Assembly (NCBI GenBank): GCA_002279935.1
Contig: NCCZ01000008.1
Span: 1 to 64,000, forward strand
Origin: Hyphomicrobium sp. 12-62-95
GTDB taxonomy: Bacteria; Pseudomonadota; Alphaproteobacteria; Rhizobiales; Hyphomicrobiaceae
Reading direction: 5' to 3'
DNA: 64,000 nt
Shown: positions 1 to 9,230 of the stretch, in pieces
Layout of the letters: every line of letters starts with the position of its first letter
How positions within the stretch are numbered: position 1 is the stretch's first letter
Made by a program: the position numbers and the translations under genes
Notes under the pieces: model-generated
Told to the model about the DNA's origin: nothing
Databases searched by the model: none
Seen by the model: only the letters and a program-made list of their open reading frames with translations

Positions 1-137
1 CTGCGACGTGCGAAGCTTGCGCGATTTTCGTTGCTGGTGCCCGGGACCTCGCCGTAGATGCCAAAGCCTCAGCATCGGACCGAAGTCACCGATTCAGGAG
101 TTTTTCCTGAGTGCGGGGCAATCGAGCGGGGATCAAC

Positions 138-1601
138 ATGACACTTAAACGGACTGCGGCTGCCGTTGCCGGCGTTCTGGCGTGGGCCGGTCCCGCCGAT
201 GCCGGTGAATGGACGGGGGTTTATATCGGCATCGGCGGCGGGATGGGTGCGGCCGTGCACGATCTCACTTTTGAGAACGGGCCCTTGGTGCCAGCGCCTG
301 CGTTCGGTGCGGAATTGTCGGGGATCGGTGGCGAAGGAGCGTTCTTCTCGCTTGGTGCCGGTGCGGACTACCAGGTGAACAACCGGTTCGTTGTCGGGGC
401 ATTCTTCGATTACGACTGGGCCAATATCGAGTCTGACGTTCTCAGTCTTCAGATCGGGCCTCCGATCGGGATTGCTGCTGAAGCGAATATCGAAGTCGAA
501 GACGTCTGGTCAGTCGGCGGACGGCTCGGCTATCTCGTGACGCCGTCGACGATGCTCTTCCTGTCTGGCGGCTACTCTCGCGCAGATATCAGCGATCTGA
601 CGCTCAACGCTTCGGGACTTGGCGGCTTTGGTGGTTTGACTTTGGCAGGTGTGGGAGATTTTGACGGCTATTTCATCGGCGGCGGTGCCGAAATCAAGCT
701 GACGAAGTCGATTTCGATCAAGGGCGAATACCGGTACACGGACTTCAGCGACGAGACCATCACGCTGGTGCCTGGAACTCCGTTTGCTGGTCTCGTGAAT
801 GGTTTCGTCACCACGAAGCTTGATCCGGATATTCAAACGGCGCGCGTCGCGCTGACGTATCGCTTCGGCCTTGGGGCTCACGATACGGATGAGCCGGCCG
901 CCGAGGCGGCTCCGGTTGGGTCGTGGTCTCAATTTTATATCGGTGCTGGCGGCGTTTCCGCGTTCGGCAATAACGAGCTGACACTCACTCCGGGGCCCTT
1001 TCTGGCCGGCTTTGGTGTCGACGCGTCGCTTGGATTGGACGCGTTGGGAAGTCAGGGAGCTGGATTTACCGTCGGCTTGGGTGTGGACCGGCAGTACGAC
1101 GATAAGTTTGTGTTCGGTGTGTTCGCCGACTACACGCGCCACAGCAATGAATTCGAGATCGGCTTGAATGTTGGCGCTCTGGTGTCCGGCAGCCTGAACT
1201 ACGAGATTGAGGACGAGTGGTCGATCGGGGCGCGGGCTGGCTATCTTGTGACGCCGTCGACGTTGCTGTTCACTTCGGTCGGCTACTCGCGCCTGTCACT
1301 CAGCGACACGACCCTGCAGGGTGCGATTTTCGGCGCACCGGTGGGACCGATCGTGTTGGCCGACAACGGCTCGTTCGGGGGCGTGTTCCTCGGATCCGGT
1401 ATCGAGATGAAGCTCTCGGATAGTCTGTCACTAAAAGGCGAGTACCGGTATTTGTTCGCCGATGGCGATCAGATCGATCTGCTGCCGGGCGTGACATTCG
1501 GGCCATTTACCGCCAACGACTTTGTCAGCGCGGAATTGAGCCCCGATATCCAATCCGTCCGGCTGTCTCTGGACTATCGGTTCAATTTTGCCGGCCAGTA
1601 G
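138..1601 (+). CDS. Outer membrane protein with two tandem beta-barrel domains
   Basis: A 487-residue predicted outer membrane protein. The ATG at 138 is chosen because it opens a signal peptide (residues 1-21, ending in ADA); an in-frame start at 111 would add nine residues before it. The mature part is two copies of one Omp25/OmpA-like barrel unit, about residues 22-255 and 265-487. GYLVTPST occurs at 131 and again at 368, KGEYRY near the end of each unit, and each unit closes with a YRF strand typical of the last barrel strand. One such unit normally makes a whole 8-stranded barrel. The gene stands alone and is followed by a hairpin terminator. The family is clear; the function, perhaps structural or adhesive, is unknown. 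Confidence 0.85.
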   Translation: MTLKRTAAAVAGVLAWAGPADAGEWTGVYIGIGGGMGAAVHDLTFENGPLVPAPAFGAELSGIGGEGAFFSLGAGADYQVNNRFVVGAFFDYDWANIESDVLSLQIGPPIGIAAEANIEVEDVWSVGGRLGYLVTPSTMLFLSGGYSRADISDLTLNASGLGGFGGLTLAGVGDFDGYFIGGGAEIKLTKSISIKGEYRYTDFSDETITLVPGTPFAGLVNGFVTTKLDPDIQTARVALTYRFGLGAHDTDEPAAEAAPVGSWSQFYIGAGGVSAFGNNELTLTPGPFLAGFGVDASLGLDALGSQGAGFTVGLGVDRQYDDKFVFGVFADYTRHSNEFEIGLNVGALVSGSLNYEIEDEWSIGARAGYLVTPSTLLFTSVGYSRLSLSDTTLQGAIFGAPVGPIVLADNGSFGGVFLGSGIEMKLSDSLSLKGEYRYLFADGDQIDLLPGVTFGPFTANDFVSAELSPDIQSVRLSLDYRFNFAGQ

Positions 1602-1631
1602 ATCGTTTCGGAATGCAGAACGATGCGTGGT

Positions 1632-1670
1632 GAGCGGGGAGGACTTTCGTCCTTCCCGCTCTTTCTATTT
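1632..1670 (+). terminator. Rho-independent terminator after the double-barrel OMP gene
   Basis: A 13-bp inverted repeat (1632-1644 with 1649-1661, one G-T pair) around a four-base loop is followed by TTTCTATTT. It lies 30 bases after the stop codon and abuts the 3' end of the convergent minus-strand gene. Confidence 0.75.
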
Positions 1671-2075
1671 GGCGGGCGGCATCTGCTGGTCGAGGGCGTA
1701 GAGGGCGATGTCCTTGGCGCCAACGCGACAGTAGGAGGCGTAACTCAGGCGGTCGCCCTTGGCCGGGTAGGCCCAACCGCCGGGGCCGCAGCGGATGTAT
1801 TCGGCATCCGGCACAAGGGGGCGGCAGTCGCGCTCGACGAGGAGCTTGGCGGCGCCGGGGTCTTCGCCTTCGGTTTCGCGGACGATGAACATCAAGGTGC
1901 GGTGGTCGTTGCAGCCGACCGCGGGATAGGGGCTGGCGTCCGGCTGTATGAAGCGGTGGCGCGTGCCAAGGTCGTGGAGCAGCGGCTTTTCCTCGGCGTG
2001 GGCCGGAGAGCTGGCGGTCAGGGTGGCGGTGGCGAGCAGGGCGGCCCGGAGTGCGGAAAATCGAGCGTGTGGCAT
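1665..2075 (-). CDS. Uncharacterised secreted protein
   Basis: A 136-residue protein with a signal peptide: the start chosen at 2075 gives MPHARF, a hydrophobic stretch and an ASSPAHA cleavage site. An upstream in-frame start at 2147 would bury the signal peptide. The mature domain of about 110 residues has four cysteines (near DCRP, YIRCGP, YCRV and the GCND stretch) that could form disulfides in the periplasm. I recognise no family. It converges on the double-barrel OMP gene. Confidence 0.6.
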   Translation of the reverse strand: MPHARFSALRAALLATATLTASSPAHAEEKPLLHDLGTRHRFIQPDASPYPAVGCNDHRTLMFIVRETEGEDPGAAKLLVERDCRPLVPDAEYIRCGPGGWAYPAKGDRLSYASYCRVGAKDIALYALDQQMPPAK

Positions 2076-2177
2076 GGGGGCCTCGATCGGGTGAAGGATG
2101 CTTGACGGAACGGACGGGACGGGTGATCGGATGACTTTGATGGGCACCGTTGGCCCTCAATCGACGCGAGGTGGCCG

Positions 2178-3128
2178 GTGAGTTCGTTCAACGTGGCGCA
2201 CGCGGGGCTGATCGCGGTTGGAGCGTTTTACACGTTTGCCGGGCTGGTCGGAATTCGCGTGGCGCTGCAAGGCCGCCTTCTCGATATGGCGATTGCCGGG
2301 ATTGCGCTGAAGAAGACGCCGATGGCGGAGACGGCCCGCGGGCTCTGGCTGCTGCTGTCAGCGGTGGTGGTGCTGGCGGGCGGCATCTTCCTCATTCTGC
2401 GGCTCGATTGGGCGGCGGCGGCTTTTGTTGTCTCGGCCCTCGGGCAGGCGGTCTATCTGCTCTTTCTGGCGCCCTACTATTTTGACGCCGCCGATCCACC
2501 GGACGCGACCGGGCGGCAGCAGACCATCAACGCGTTCATACTCTACTGCGCCGCGACGCTGTTTGTTTTGTGGGCGTATCAGACAGACAAATTGATGGGG
2601 CCCTTGGGCGTTGGCTGGCCATTGGTGTGGGGCGGGCTTGGCGTACCAGGCGTCGCGCTGGCGTGGGGCCTGTTCCGATTTGCTTATCCGCTGGCGAAAA
2701 GTCCGCTGGCGGCAATGGGGGCTGGCGGGGATGACGAAGATTTGGAAGTGCCCAACTACTCGGAAGACGACGAGACCGGACCGCCGTTGTCGGAGAGCCG
2801 GCGCATTCTCGTGATGTCGGAATACGAGTGCGATCCGCTCTGGACGCATGATCCGGGCCGCAGCGGGACCATTTCGCCGCGCGACTTGCCGCTGTCGGAC
2901 GCGCTGATCGCGGACTTGGATGCTTGGGCTCACAGTTACAACGGGTCGTTTAATCTCGACGATCCGAGCCATCCCAATTGGAGTGAGGCGCAATATCTCG
3001 CGCACGATCGGGCCGGGTTGGAGCTTGCGCAGCGCTTGAAGCGGGAATTGCCCGACCGGCAGATTTATGTGTGGCGGTCGGGTGATGGGAATTACGGACA
3101 CACGGAGATCCGGGCGGAGGATCTTTGA
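2178..3128 (+). CDS. Uncharacterised multi-pass membrane protein with acidic cytoplasmic tail
   Basis: 316 residues from a GTG start. About five hydrophobic segments lie in residues 6-165 (roughly 6-28, 52-75, 77-100, 115-133, 142-165). A soluble C-terminal half of about 140 residues follows, opening with an acidic linker (DDEDLEVPNYSEDDE) and continuing with a compact-looking region to the stop. The tail holds no motif I know. The gene is on its own between a divergent secreted-protein gene and ssb. Confidence 0.6.
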   Translation: MSSFNVAHAGLIAVGAFYTFAGLVGIRVALQGRLLDMAIAGIALKKTPMAETARGLWLLLSAVVVLAGGIFLILRLDWAAAAFVVSALGQAVYLLFLAPYYFDAADPPDATGRQQTINAFILYCAATLFVLWAYQTDKLMGPLGVGWPLVWGGLGVPGVALAWGLFRFAYPLAKSPLAAMGAGGDDEDLEVPNYSEDDETGPPLSESRRILVMSEYECDPLWTHDPGRSGTISPRDLPLSDALIADLDAWAHSYNGSFNLDDPSHPNWSEAQYLAHDRAGLELAQRLKRELPDRQIYVWRSGDGNYGHTEIRAEDL

Positions 3129-3367
3129 GAGTGGGCTGCAGGTTGGTCTTGCGGGGTGGCTGCAACTGGAGTAGGGTGAACAAACAAGGAACGCTGAGGG
3201 TTGGTGGATTGGCCTTGGGTGGCTGGACGTCAAAGCGGTGGACAAGAGGATGATGGGGCGCAGTTGAAGGCGCCCGGCGGGCTAACGTCGCTGCAACTCG
3301 ATTCGAGAGGGCGGCGTTGCGGGCGGAGTGCCCGCGGCCCTGACGTGATGCAGAAAGGGAGTGCGAT

Positions 3368-3895
3368 ATGGCCGGTTCGGTCAACAAGGTGATCCTCGTC
3401 GGGAACGTGGGCAAGGACCCGGAAATCCGGCGCACGCAGGACGGCCGTTCGATCGCCAACCTGTCGTTGGCCACGAGCGAAAGCTGGCGCGACAAGGCCA
3501 CCGGCGAGCGCAAGGAAAAAACCGAATGGCACCGGGTGGTCGTGTTCAACGACAACCTGTGCAAGGTCGTGGAGCAGTATGTGCGCAAGGGCTCTAAGCT
3601 TTACGTCGAGGGCCAGTTGCAGACGCGCAAGTGGACCGACCAGTCGGGCGCTGAGAAGTATTCGACGGAAGTCGTGCTGCAGGGCTTCAACGGCACGTTG
3701 ACGATGCTCGACGGCGCGCGCGGGGCTGCGGGCGGCATGGCCGAGAGCGGTCAGGTCGAGTACGGCGGGGATGCCGGCTACGGCGCATCGGGCTCTTCAG
3801 GCGGGTATGACAGCGCGCCGAAGCGCGGTGGCGCTGCCAAGAGCGGCGGCGGCAAGTCGTTCGACAAGGCGCTCGATGACGAGATCCCGTTTTAG
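3368..3895 (+). CDS. ssb: Single-stranded DNA-binding protein
   Basis: 175 residues. SSB binds and protects single-stranded DNA in replication, recombination and repair. The OB-fold occupies about residues 1-112 ([19 protein letters not shown] at the start; WHRVV and YVEGQL within). A glycine/serine-rich linker of about 50 residues follows, then the acidic tip DDEIPF that recruits partner proteins in other bacteria. Length is normal. A GGGAG sequence precedes the ATG. The gene is monocistronic, closed by a strong terminator. Upstream, 3129-3367 holds no gene, and I saw no LexA-type operator there. Confidence 0.97.
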   Translation: MAGSVNKVILVGNVGKDPEIRRTQDGRSIANLSLATSESWRDKATGERKEKTEWHRVVVFNDNLCKVVEQYVRKGSKLYVEGQLQTRKWTDQSGAEKYSTEVVLQGFNGTLTMLDGARGAAGGMAESGQVEYGGDAGYGASGSSGGYDSAPKRGGAAKSGGGKSFDKALDDEIPF

Positions 3896-3923
3896 GGGTT
3901 GAGCGCAGATTTGAGTTTGGGAG

Positions 3924-3954
3924 CCCTGCCGCAGTGATGCGGCGGGGTTTTTTT
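3924..3954 (+). terminator. Rho-independent terminator of ssb
   Basis: A 10-bp stem (3924-3933 with 3938-3947, one wobble) with the tetraloop GTGA is followed by seven T. Confidence 0.9.
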
Positions 3955-3990
3955 GCGAGTTCGTGAGTGAGGGTGCTTGTGCCGATACGT

Positions 3991-4106
3991 CCCCTCTCCC
4001 CCTCCTTAACGGGGAGAAGGTTCGGGTGAGGGGCAGCATCCGCACGGAGCAAGCGGCTGCCCCTCACCCCAACCCTCTCCCCATCGAAGTCGATGGGGAG
4101 AGGGGG
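3991..4106. repeat. Inverted pair of REP-like intergenic repeats
   Basis: Two copies of a short element face each other. The left copy (3991-4037) reads in reverse and the right copy (4056-4106) forward: GCTGCCCCTCACCC, AACCCTCTCCCC, then a GGGGAGAGGG return arm. Each folds as a hairpin, and together they form a larger cruciform-prone pair. A third copy lies inside the nuo operon at 50177-50220. The CCCTCACC-AACCCTCTCCCC motif is familiar from many proteobacterial intergenic regions. Confidence 0.8.
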
Positions 4107-4111
4107 AACAG

Positions 4112-4150
4112 AAAAAGCCCCGCTGCGGTGATGCAGCGGGCCGTTTTGTT
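4112..4150 (-). terminator. Terminator of the PRC-barrel gene, possibly bidirectional
   Basis: An 8-bp perfect GC stem (4119-4126 with 4133-4140) has a run of five A on its left, which is the U-tract for minus-strand transcription, and GTTTTGTTT on its right. It lies about 140 bases beyond the minus-strand stop codon at 4288. Confidence 0.65.
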
Positions 4151-4287
4151 TGGTGTGTGGCGCGTGAAGCGAGCGCAATGGTCGTTCGCGTTTGCGGGCC
4201 GATCGGTCCTCGGGACCCCGGCCTGCGCCGGGGCAGGCATGCCCGAGGATGACACCGGTGGGGTGGCGCGCGTTGTGCGTCTCCTTA

Positions 4288-4950
4288 TTAAGGCGTGGCG
4301 GGAGCCGGCGTAGCCGGGGCTTCCGGAGCCGGAGCGGGCTGGGCGGCTTCCTTGGCCGCATCGACCGCGCCGCCGACGGCTTCCTTAGCCTTTTCGTAAG
4401 CCGGGGTCGCGGCTTGCTTGGCGGCTTCGTAGGCTTCGGCGGCCTTCTTCTTGGCGTCCTCAAGCGCGGGCTTGGCCTTTTCAACGGCGTCGGTCGTCGT
4501 GGCTGACGTCTTGTCCTTCAGCTCGACTGCCTTTTCCTTGGCGCGATCCCACAGCGACTTCTTTGGCTGCGCGCGCTCATAGGCGGGAGCGGCGTCGAGC
4601 GCTTCCTTGGTCGCTTCGGGGAGCGAGACGGAGAGCGCGCCGGCTGCATCTTCAAACTTCAACGCGGACAGCTGCACGCCGATCTTCTTCTCGGCCATGC
4701 CGAGGAAGCCACCGGTGCCCATTACGATGCCGACCACGGTGTTGCCGTCCGTGACGATGAGGTCTTCGATGTCGCCGACGATCTTGCCGTCGGGACCCTT
4801 CACCTTGACACCGATGAGATGATCCTTGGCGAGGTATTCCTCAGCCGTCTGGCTCTTGATGAAGACGCCGGCTGCGGGCGCGGCGGGTTCGGCAACGGCG
4901 GCGGTCGCGAAGAGGGCGAGGGCGGCGGTGCCGAGAATGAACTTCTGCAT
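4288..4950 (-). CDS. Secreted PRC-barrel domain protein with Ala/Lys-rich helical tail
   Basis: 220 residues, start at 4950 behind an AAGGGG ribosome site; it opens with a signal peptide (1-20, ending AAVAE). Residues about 33-115 form a PRC-barrel (DHLIGVKVKGPDGKIVGDI...), a beta fold found in photosynthetic reaction centre H subunit and RimM. Residues 130-205 are an Ala/Lys/Glu-rich amphipathic stretch (AKEKAVELKDK, AKKKAAEAYEAAK) like apolipoprotein or LEA-type helices, and residues 205-220 are a Pro/Ala tail. The likely place is the periplasm, perhaps in envelope stress protection; that role is inference. The gene is divergent from gyrA. Confidence 0.8.
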   Translation of the reverse strand: MQKFILGTAALALFATAAVAEPAAPAAGVFIKSQTAEEYLAKDHLIGVKVKGPDGKIVGDIEDLIVTDGNTVVGIVMGTGGFLGMAEKKIGVQLSALKFEDAAGALSVSLPEATKEALDAAPAYERAQPKKSLWDRAKEKAVELKDKTSATTTDAVEKAKPALEDAKKKAAEAYEAAKQAATPAYEKAKEAVGGAVDAAKEAAQPAPAPEAPATPAPATP

Positions 4951-5304
4951 AGTCTGGTACCCCTTGGATATATGGCCGCCTTTCCGATGAAACGGCGGCG
5001 TCGTCACGCAAGACTTGGGCTCTCTAGGGCCCCTGGACTGACGCCTTGCAGATAGGGCGGGACTGTGTCCGGAGCAAGTCACCTTCTGCGTCCAGACTGT
5101 TTTTCCGAGGCGTGAGCAATCAAGCCGTTGGTATTGAATGCGAAAAGTGGCCGCTTGGTTCATGGGGAGAACCTCGGGCGGCGGCATTGGGCGTGGTTGC
5201 CCCGGCGGCGGGGGCGGGCTAGACAACCGTCATATTCATTTTGGCTTTGCGGGGCCGGGCCCATGCCCGCGCTCTGGCCCGCTGCGGAGCAATCGAGGGA
5301 CCCC
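4951..5304. other. Divergent intergenic region between the PRC-barrel gene and gyrA
   Basis: 354 bases that should carry promoters for both neighbours. The reading frame of gyrA is open back to 5128, so an upstream ATG at 5263 is a possible alternative gyrA start. I see no convincing promoter, RNA or further gene here. Confidence 0.5.
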
Positions 5305-8064
5305 TTGGCAGACAATCGCGACGACGACCAGAACGGCGGCGACGGCCCGAGCGACATCCGTCCGGTGCAGATCATCGACGAGATGAAGAAGTCGTACCTC
5401 GAGTACGCGATGAGCGTCATCATCTCGCGCGCGCTTCCCGATGTGCGCGACGGGTTGAAGCCGGTGCACCGTCGCATTCTGTATGCGATGCAGGAGCTGG
5501 GGCTCGACTGGAACAAGAAGTACGTCAAGTCGGCGCGCATCGTCGGCGAGGTGATGGGCAAGTATCATCCGCACGGCAACCTGGCGATTTACGATGCGCT
5601 CGTGCGGCTGGCGCAAGACTTTTCGATGCGGCTGCCGCTGATCGACGGTCAGGGCAATTTTGGCTCCGTCGATGGCGATCCGGCGGCGGCCGAACGCTAC
5701 ACGGAATCGCGGCTACAGAAGGTCGCTTCCTATCTGCTCGACGATCTCGACAAGGAGACGGTTGAGTTCAAGGAAAACTACGACGGCACGCTGCAGGAGC
5801 CGTCGGTGCTGCCGGCGAAGTTTCCCAACCTGCTTGTCAATGGTGCGGGTGGAATCGCTGTCGGCATGGCGACGAACATTCCGCCGCACAATCTGGGCGA
5901 AGTGATTGACGCCTGTCAGGCGCACCTCGACAACCCCGAGATCACCATCGATGAACTCTGCCAGATCGTACCGGGACCGGATTTCCCGACGGGCGGGTTG
6001 ATCCTGGGGCGGGGCGGTATTCTGTCAGCTTATCATAAGGGCCGCGGATCGATCCTGATGCGCGCGAAGGTGCATGTGGAGAACGTGCGCAAGGATCGTG
6101 AGGCACTCGTCGTCACCGCCATTCCGTATCAGGTGAACAAGAAGACGCTGATTGAAAAGATTGCCGACTTGGTGCGGGAGAAGCGCGTCGAGGGCATTGC
6201 GGATCTGTGGGACGAGAGCAACCGCGAAGGCATGCGGATCGTCATCGAACTGAAGCGGGATGCCATCGCGGATGTGGTGCTCAATCAGCTGTGGCGATTC
6301 TCGGATCTGCAGACGACGTTCGGCGCCAACATGATTGCGCTGAACGGCGGGCGCCCGGAACAGCTCAATCTGAAGGATATGATCGAGGCGTTCACGACGT
6401 TCCGGCAGGAGGTCGTGACCCGGCGGACCAAGTATCTGCTCAACAAGGCGCGTGACCGCGCGCACGTGTTGGTGGGTCTCGCCATCGCGGTTGCCAACAT
6501 CGACGAAGTGATCAAGCTCATTCGTCATGCGCCCTCGCCGGCGGATGCGAAAGATCAGTTGATGGCGCGCGACTGGCCGGCGAAGGACATGGCGCCGCTG
6601 ATCGAGTTGATTGCGGACCCGCGCCACAAACTGGCGGCGGACGAGACGTACCGCCTGTCGGATGAGCAGGCGAAGGCGATCCTGGAGTTGCGCCTTGCCC
6701 GCCTGACGGCACTGGGCCGCGACGAAATCGGCGACGAGTTGAAGAAGCTCGCCACCGAGATCCAGGATTATCTGGATATTCTGTCGTCGCGGGCGCGCAT
6801 TTTCGAGATCATCCGGAGCGAGTTGGCGGATGTGAAGGCGCAGTTTGCAACGCCGCGCAAGACTGAGATCGTGGACATCGAGGGAGAGGTCGAGGACGAA
6901 GACCTCATCCAGCGCGAAGATGTCGTCGTCACGGTCAGCCACAAGGGCTACATCAAGCGCGTGCCGCTTTCGACGTACCGGGCGCAGCGGCGCGGCGGTA
7001 AAGGCCGGTCGGGCATGGCGACGCGGGACGAGGATTTCGTCACGCAGATGTTCGTCACGTCGACGCATACGCCCGTGCTGTTCTTCTCCTCGCGCGGCAT
7101 GTGCTACCGCATGAAGGTGTGGCGTCTGCCGGCGGCGACGCCGCAGTCTACGGGCAAGGCGCTGGTCAACTTGCTGCCCTTGGAAGCGGGCGAAGTGATC
7201 ACGTCGATCCTGCTTTTGCCGGAAGATAGCGAGACGTGGGCGTCGCTGGAACTCGTGTTCGCGACGCGGTCGGGCAATATCCGGCGGAACTCGCTGACCG
7301 ATTTCGAGAACATCAACCGCAACGGCAAGATCGCGATGAAGCTCGATGAGGGTGATCGCATCGTGTCGGTGGCAATCGCCCGGCCGGACGACGACGTTCT
7401 GCTAACGACGGCGCAGGGGCAGTGCATCCGATTCCTGATCGGGGACGAGGTGCGTCTCTTCAAGGGCCGCGATTCGGATGGCGTGCGCGGCATTCGCCTG
7501 GAGGATGGCGACGAGGTGATCTCGATGGCGATCCTCGGCCATGTCGATGCATCGCCGGCGGAGCGGGCTGCGTATCTCAAGCAGGCCGCGGCGATGCGGC
7601 GTGCCACGGGCGATGAAGAGGCTGCCGAGACGGCGGGCGCGGAGGCGGATGCGGAAGACGGCGCGGACGAGAGCGCGGATCTGACGCCGGAGCGGTATGC
7701 GGAACTGGGCGCGCGCGAGCAATTCGTGCTCACTGTTTCGGAGCGGGGGTTCGGCAAGCGGACGTCGAGTTACGAGTTCCGCACGAGCGGACGCGGCGGC
7801 AAGGGTATCGTCGCCATGGTTGTCAACGACCGCAACGGCAATCTGGTGGCGTCGTTCCCGATCGAGGACAGCGACCAGATCATGCTTGTCACGGATGGCG
7901 GTCAGCTGATCCGCACGCCGGTGCATGACGTGCGCATTGCGGGCCGCAACACGCAGGGCGTGCGCATCTTCAAGACGGATGCGGATGAAAGCGTCGTGTC
8001 GGTGGAGCGGCTTTCAGAGCCCGAGGGCGAAGACGACGGCGCGGCGGACGGCGGGGAGGCATAG
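5305..8064 (+). CDS. gyrA: DNA gyrase subunit A
   Basis: About 919 residues. GyrA breaks and rejoins DNA so that gyrase can introduce negative supercoils. The TTG at 5305 is preferred because it has GAGGGA just upstream and gives the usual MADNRDDD-type N terminus; ATG 5263 is the alternative. The catalytic tyrosine is Tyr132 in AERYTESR. The quinolone region reads [14 protein letters not shown]: Asn92 and Leu93 replace the Asp82 and Ser83 of E. coli. The C-terminal domain carries beta-pinwheel blades and an acidic insertion ([20 protein letters not shown], about 770-790) like other alphaproteobacterial GyrA proteins. It is monocistronic and no clear terminator follows. Confidence 0.97.
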   Translation: MADNRDDDQNGGDGPSDIRPVQIIDEMKKSYLEYAMSVIISRALPDVRDGLKPVHRRILYAMQELGLDWNKKYVKSARIVGEVMGKYHPHGNLAIYDALVRLAQDFSMRLPLIDGQGNFGSVDGDPAAAERYTESRLQKVASYLLDDLDKETVEFKENYDGTLQEPSVLPAKFPNLLVNGAGGIAVGMATNIPPHNLGEVIDACQAHLDNPEITIDELCQIVPGPDFPTGGLILGRGGILSAYHKGRGSILMRAKVHVENVRKDREALVVTAIPYQVNKKTLIEKIADLVREKRVEGIADLWDESNREGMRIVIELKRDAIADVVLNQLWRFSDLQTTFGANMIALNGGRPEQLNLKDMIEAFTTFRQEVVTRRTKYLLNKARDRAHVLVGLAIAVANIDEVIKLIRHAPSPADAKDQLMARDWPAKDMAPLIELIADPRHKLAADETYRLSDEQAKAILELRLARLTALGRDEIGDELKKLATEIQDYLDILSSRARIFEIIRSELADVKAQFATPRKTEIVDIEGEVEDEDLIQREDVVVTVSHKGYIKRVPLSTYRAQRRGGKGRSGMATRDEDFVTQMFVTSTHTPVLFFSSRGMCYRMKVWRLPAATPQSTGKALVNLLPLEAGEVITSILLLPEDSETWASLELVFATRSGNIRRNSLTDFENINRNGKIAMKLDEGDRIVSVAIARPDDDVLLTTAQGQCIRFLIGDEVRLFKGRDSDGVRGIRLEDGDEVISMAILGHVDASPAERAAYLKQAAAMRRATGDEEAAETAGAEADAEDGADESADLTPERYAELGAREQFVLTVSERGFGKRTSSYEFRTSGRGGKGIVAMVVNDRNGNLVASFPIEDSDQIMLVTDGGQLIRTPVHDVRIAGRNTQGVRIFKTDADESVVSVERLSEPEGEDDGAADGGEA

Positions 8065-8102
8065 CGCCCCTTCGCCGACTCCTTGTTTTATCGCTGCGCG
8101 CT

Positions 8103-8876
8103 CTACGAAAGCGGCGACGGACGGTTGCGCTCGAGCGCCACGAGGGCCGGTGTAACGGGGCACATGTCGGCGATGGCGCGCCAGTTTTTCAGCGATACCT
8201 GATGGCGGCTCTTTTGCGTGATGAGGCCATCGGCCTTGAAGCGCGAGACGAGCCGGGAGAGCGTGTCGGCGTTGAGCGCCAGATACTGGGCGATCTCCGT
8301 GCGCGTCAGAGGCAGATCGATGGCGATCGTGGTGCCTACGGGCGTGCCGATCTCTAGTGCCATTTCGATGAGGAAGGCGGCGAGGCGCTGCGGGCCGTCG
8401 AGGGTGGCGAGGATTGTGGCGTGGACGGCGGCGCGCGCCAATTGGCGGTCGCGTTGGCGATCGAAGGCTGCCAGGAGTTCGATGTCGGATGTGAGGAGGC
8501 GGAGAAGCGGCTTCGCCTTGAAACGCAGCACGTCGGCTGCGGTAGCGGCGACGAGCTGGCGCTCGCTGAAGCAGGGAATGGCACCCACGGACAAGACGTC
8601 GCCGGGGAAATAGAGCGTGATCAGGCCGGCGGCGCTGCTGGTCATCGCGACGCGCGCGGAGACGACACCGGTCTGGAGCGCGAAAATCAAGTCGTCTTGA
8701 GCTGGGGCAAGCGGAATACGCTGGCGGGGGCGCAGCTTGAGCGACGTTGCCTGCAGCGGCGCATCATCTCCAAGCGTGGTCAAGCGGCCGAGAAAGGCGC
8801 CCGGCGGACGCTGAGTTGCAGCCTGGGGCTGTGCGCGGGGGTTGGCTTGCGGCCGCTCGCGATCCCTGAGTGTCAT
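8103..8876 (-). CDS. Crp/Fnr-family transcription regulator (FixK-like)
   Basis: 257 residues from the ATG at 8876 (a GTG at 8906 would add ten). Residues about 28-150 form a cyclic-nucleotide-type beta-roll (IFALQTGVVS, LYFPGDVLS), and a winged helix follows at 160-235 (LPLTRTEIAQYLALNADTLSRLV). The N terminus lacks the FNR iron-sulfur cysteines; only Cys102 and Cys239 occur, so direct oxygen sensing as in FNR is unlikely. In the recognition helix Asp204, Ser207 and Arg208 sit at the FNR Glu209/Ser212/Arg213 positions. The gene diverges from ompW across a region with two perfect TTGAT-N4-ATCAA sites, so auto-regulation and control of ompW are likely but inferred. Confidence 0.85.
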   Translation of the reverse strand: MTLRDRERPQANPRAQPQAATQRPPGAFLGRLTTLGDDAPLQATSLKLRPRQRIPLAPAQDDLIFALQTGVVSARVAMTSSAAGLITLYFPGDVLSVGAIPCFSERQLVAATAADVLRFKAKPLLRLLTSDIELLAAFDRQRDRQLARAAVHATILATLDGPQRLAAFLIEMALEIGTPVGTTIAIDLPLTRTEIAQYLALNADTLSRLVSRFKADGLITQKSRHQVSLKNWRAIADMCPVTPALVALERNRPSPLS

Positions 8877-8963
8877 GGGGTGTCCGATCCAGTTTGGAGC
8901 CCTCACGGATGTTCTGGGGCTCTGAAATCGGGATCACGGTCGGCTCATCGCGGGTGGGCAGCT

Positions 8964-8977
8964 TTGATGGACATCAA
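8964..8977. promoter_or_regulatory. FNR/FixK-type operator 1
   Basis: TTGAT-GGAC-ATCAA matches the FNR/FixK/Anr consensus half-sites exactly. Its centre lies about 95 bases before the ATG of the crp/fnr-type gene. It is 73 bases, about seven helical turns, from the second site. Confidence 0.8.
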
Positions 8978-9036
8978 CGTTTGGGTGCAGTTGCGACGAA
9001 AAGTGGTGGTGCGCGGTGACGCAGCACGGCGGCGGG

Positions 9037-9050
9037 TTGATCTGCATCAA
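9037..9050. promoter_or_regulatory. FNR/FixK-type operator 2
   Basis: TTGAT-CTGC-ATCAA, also a perfect match to both half-sites, about 187 bases before the ompW ATG. If it activates from the usual -41.5 position, ompW transcription would begin near 9085 with a leader of about 145 bases; I could not find a clear -10 box to confirm this. Confidence 0.8.
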
Positions 9051-9230
9051 CGGAGGCGTTGCGGGGGAGCAACAGGGGGCAACACACCCGCTGGTTGCTG
9101 ACGTCGATCAGGCAAGGGGGCGCCGCGGCGCTGGGAGAATCCGGTGACGGAATTATGGATGGAGGGGACGACGGGTGCGGCCTTGGGGAAGATTTTTCCG
9201 GCGGGCCGTCCAGAGAAGGGGAAAAGGGAC

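Noticed and set aside
1623..2105. A plus-strand 160-codon frame opposite the secreted protein gene
   Set aside because: The minus-strand frame has a clear signal peptide; the plus frame has no recognisable feature and starts within the terminator.
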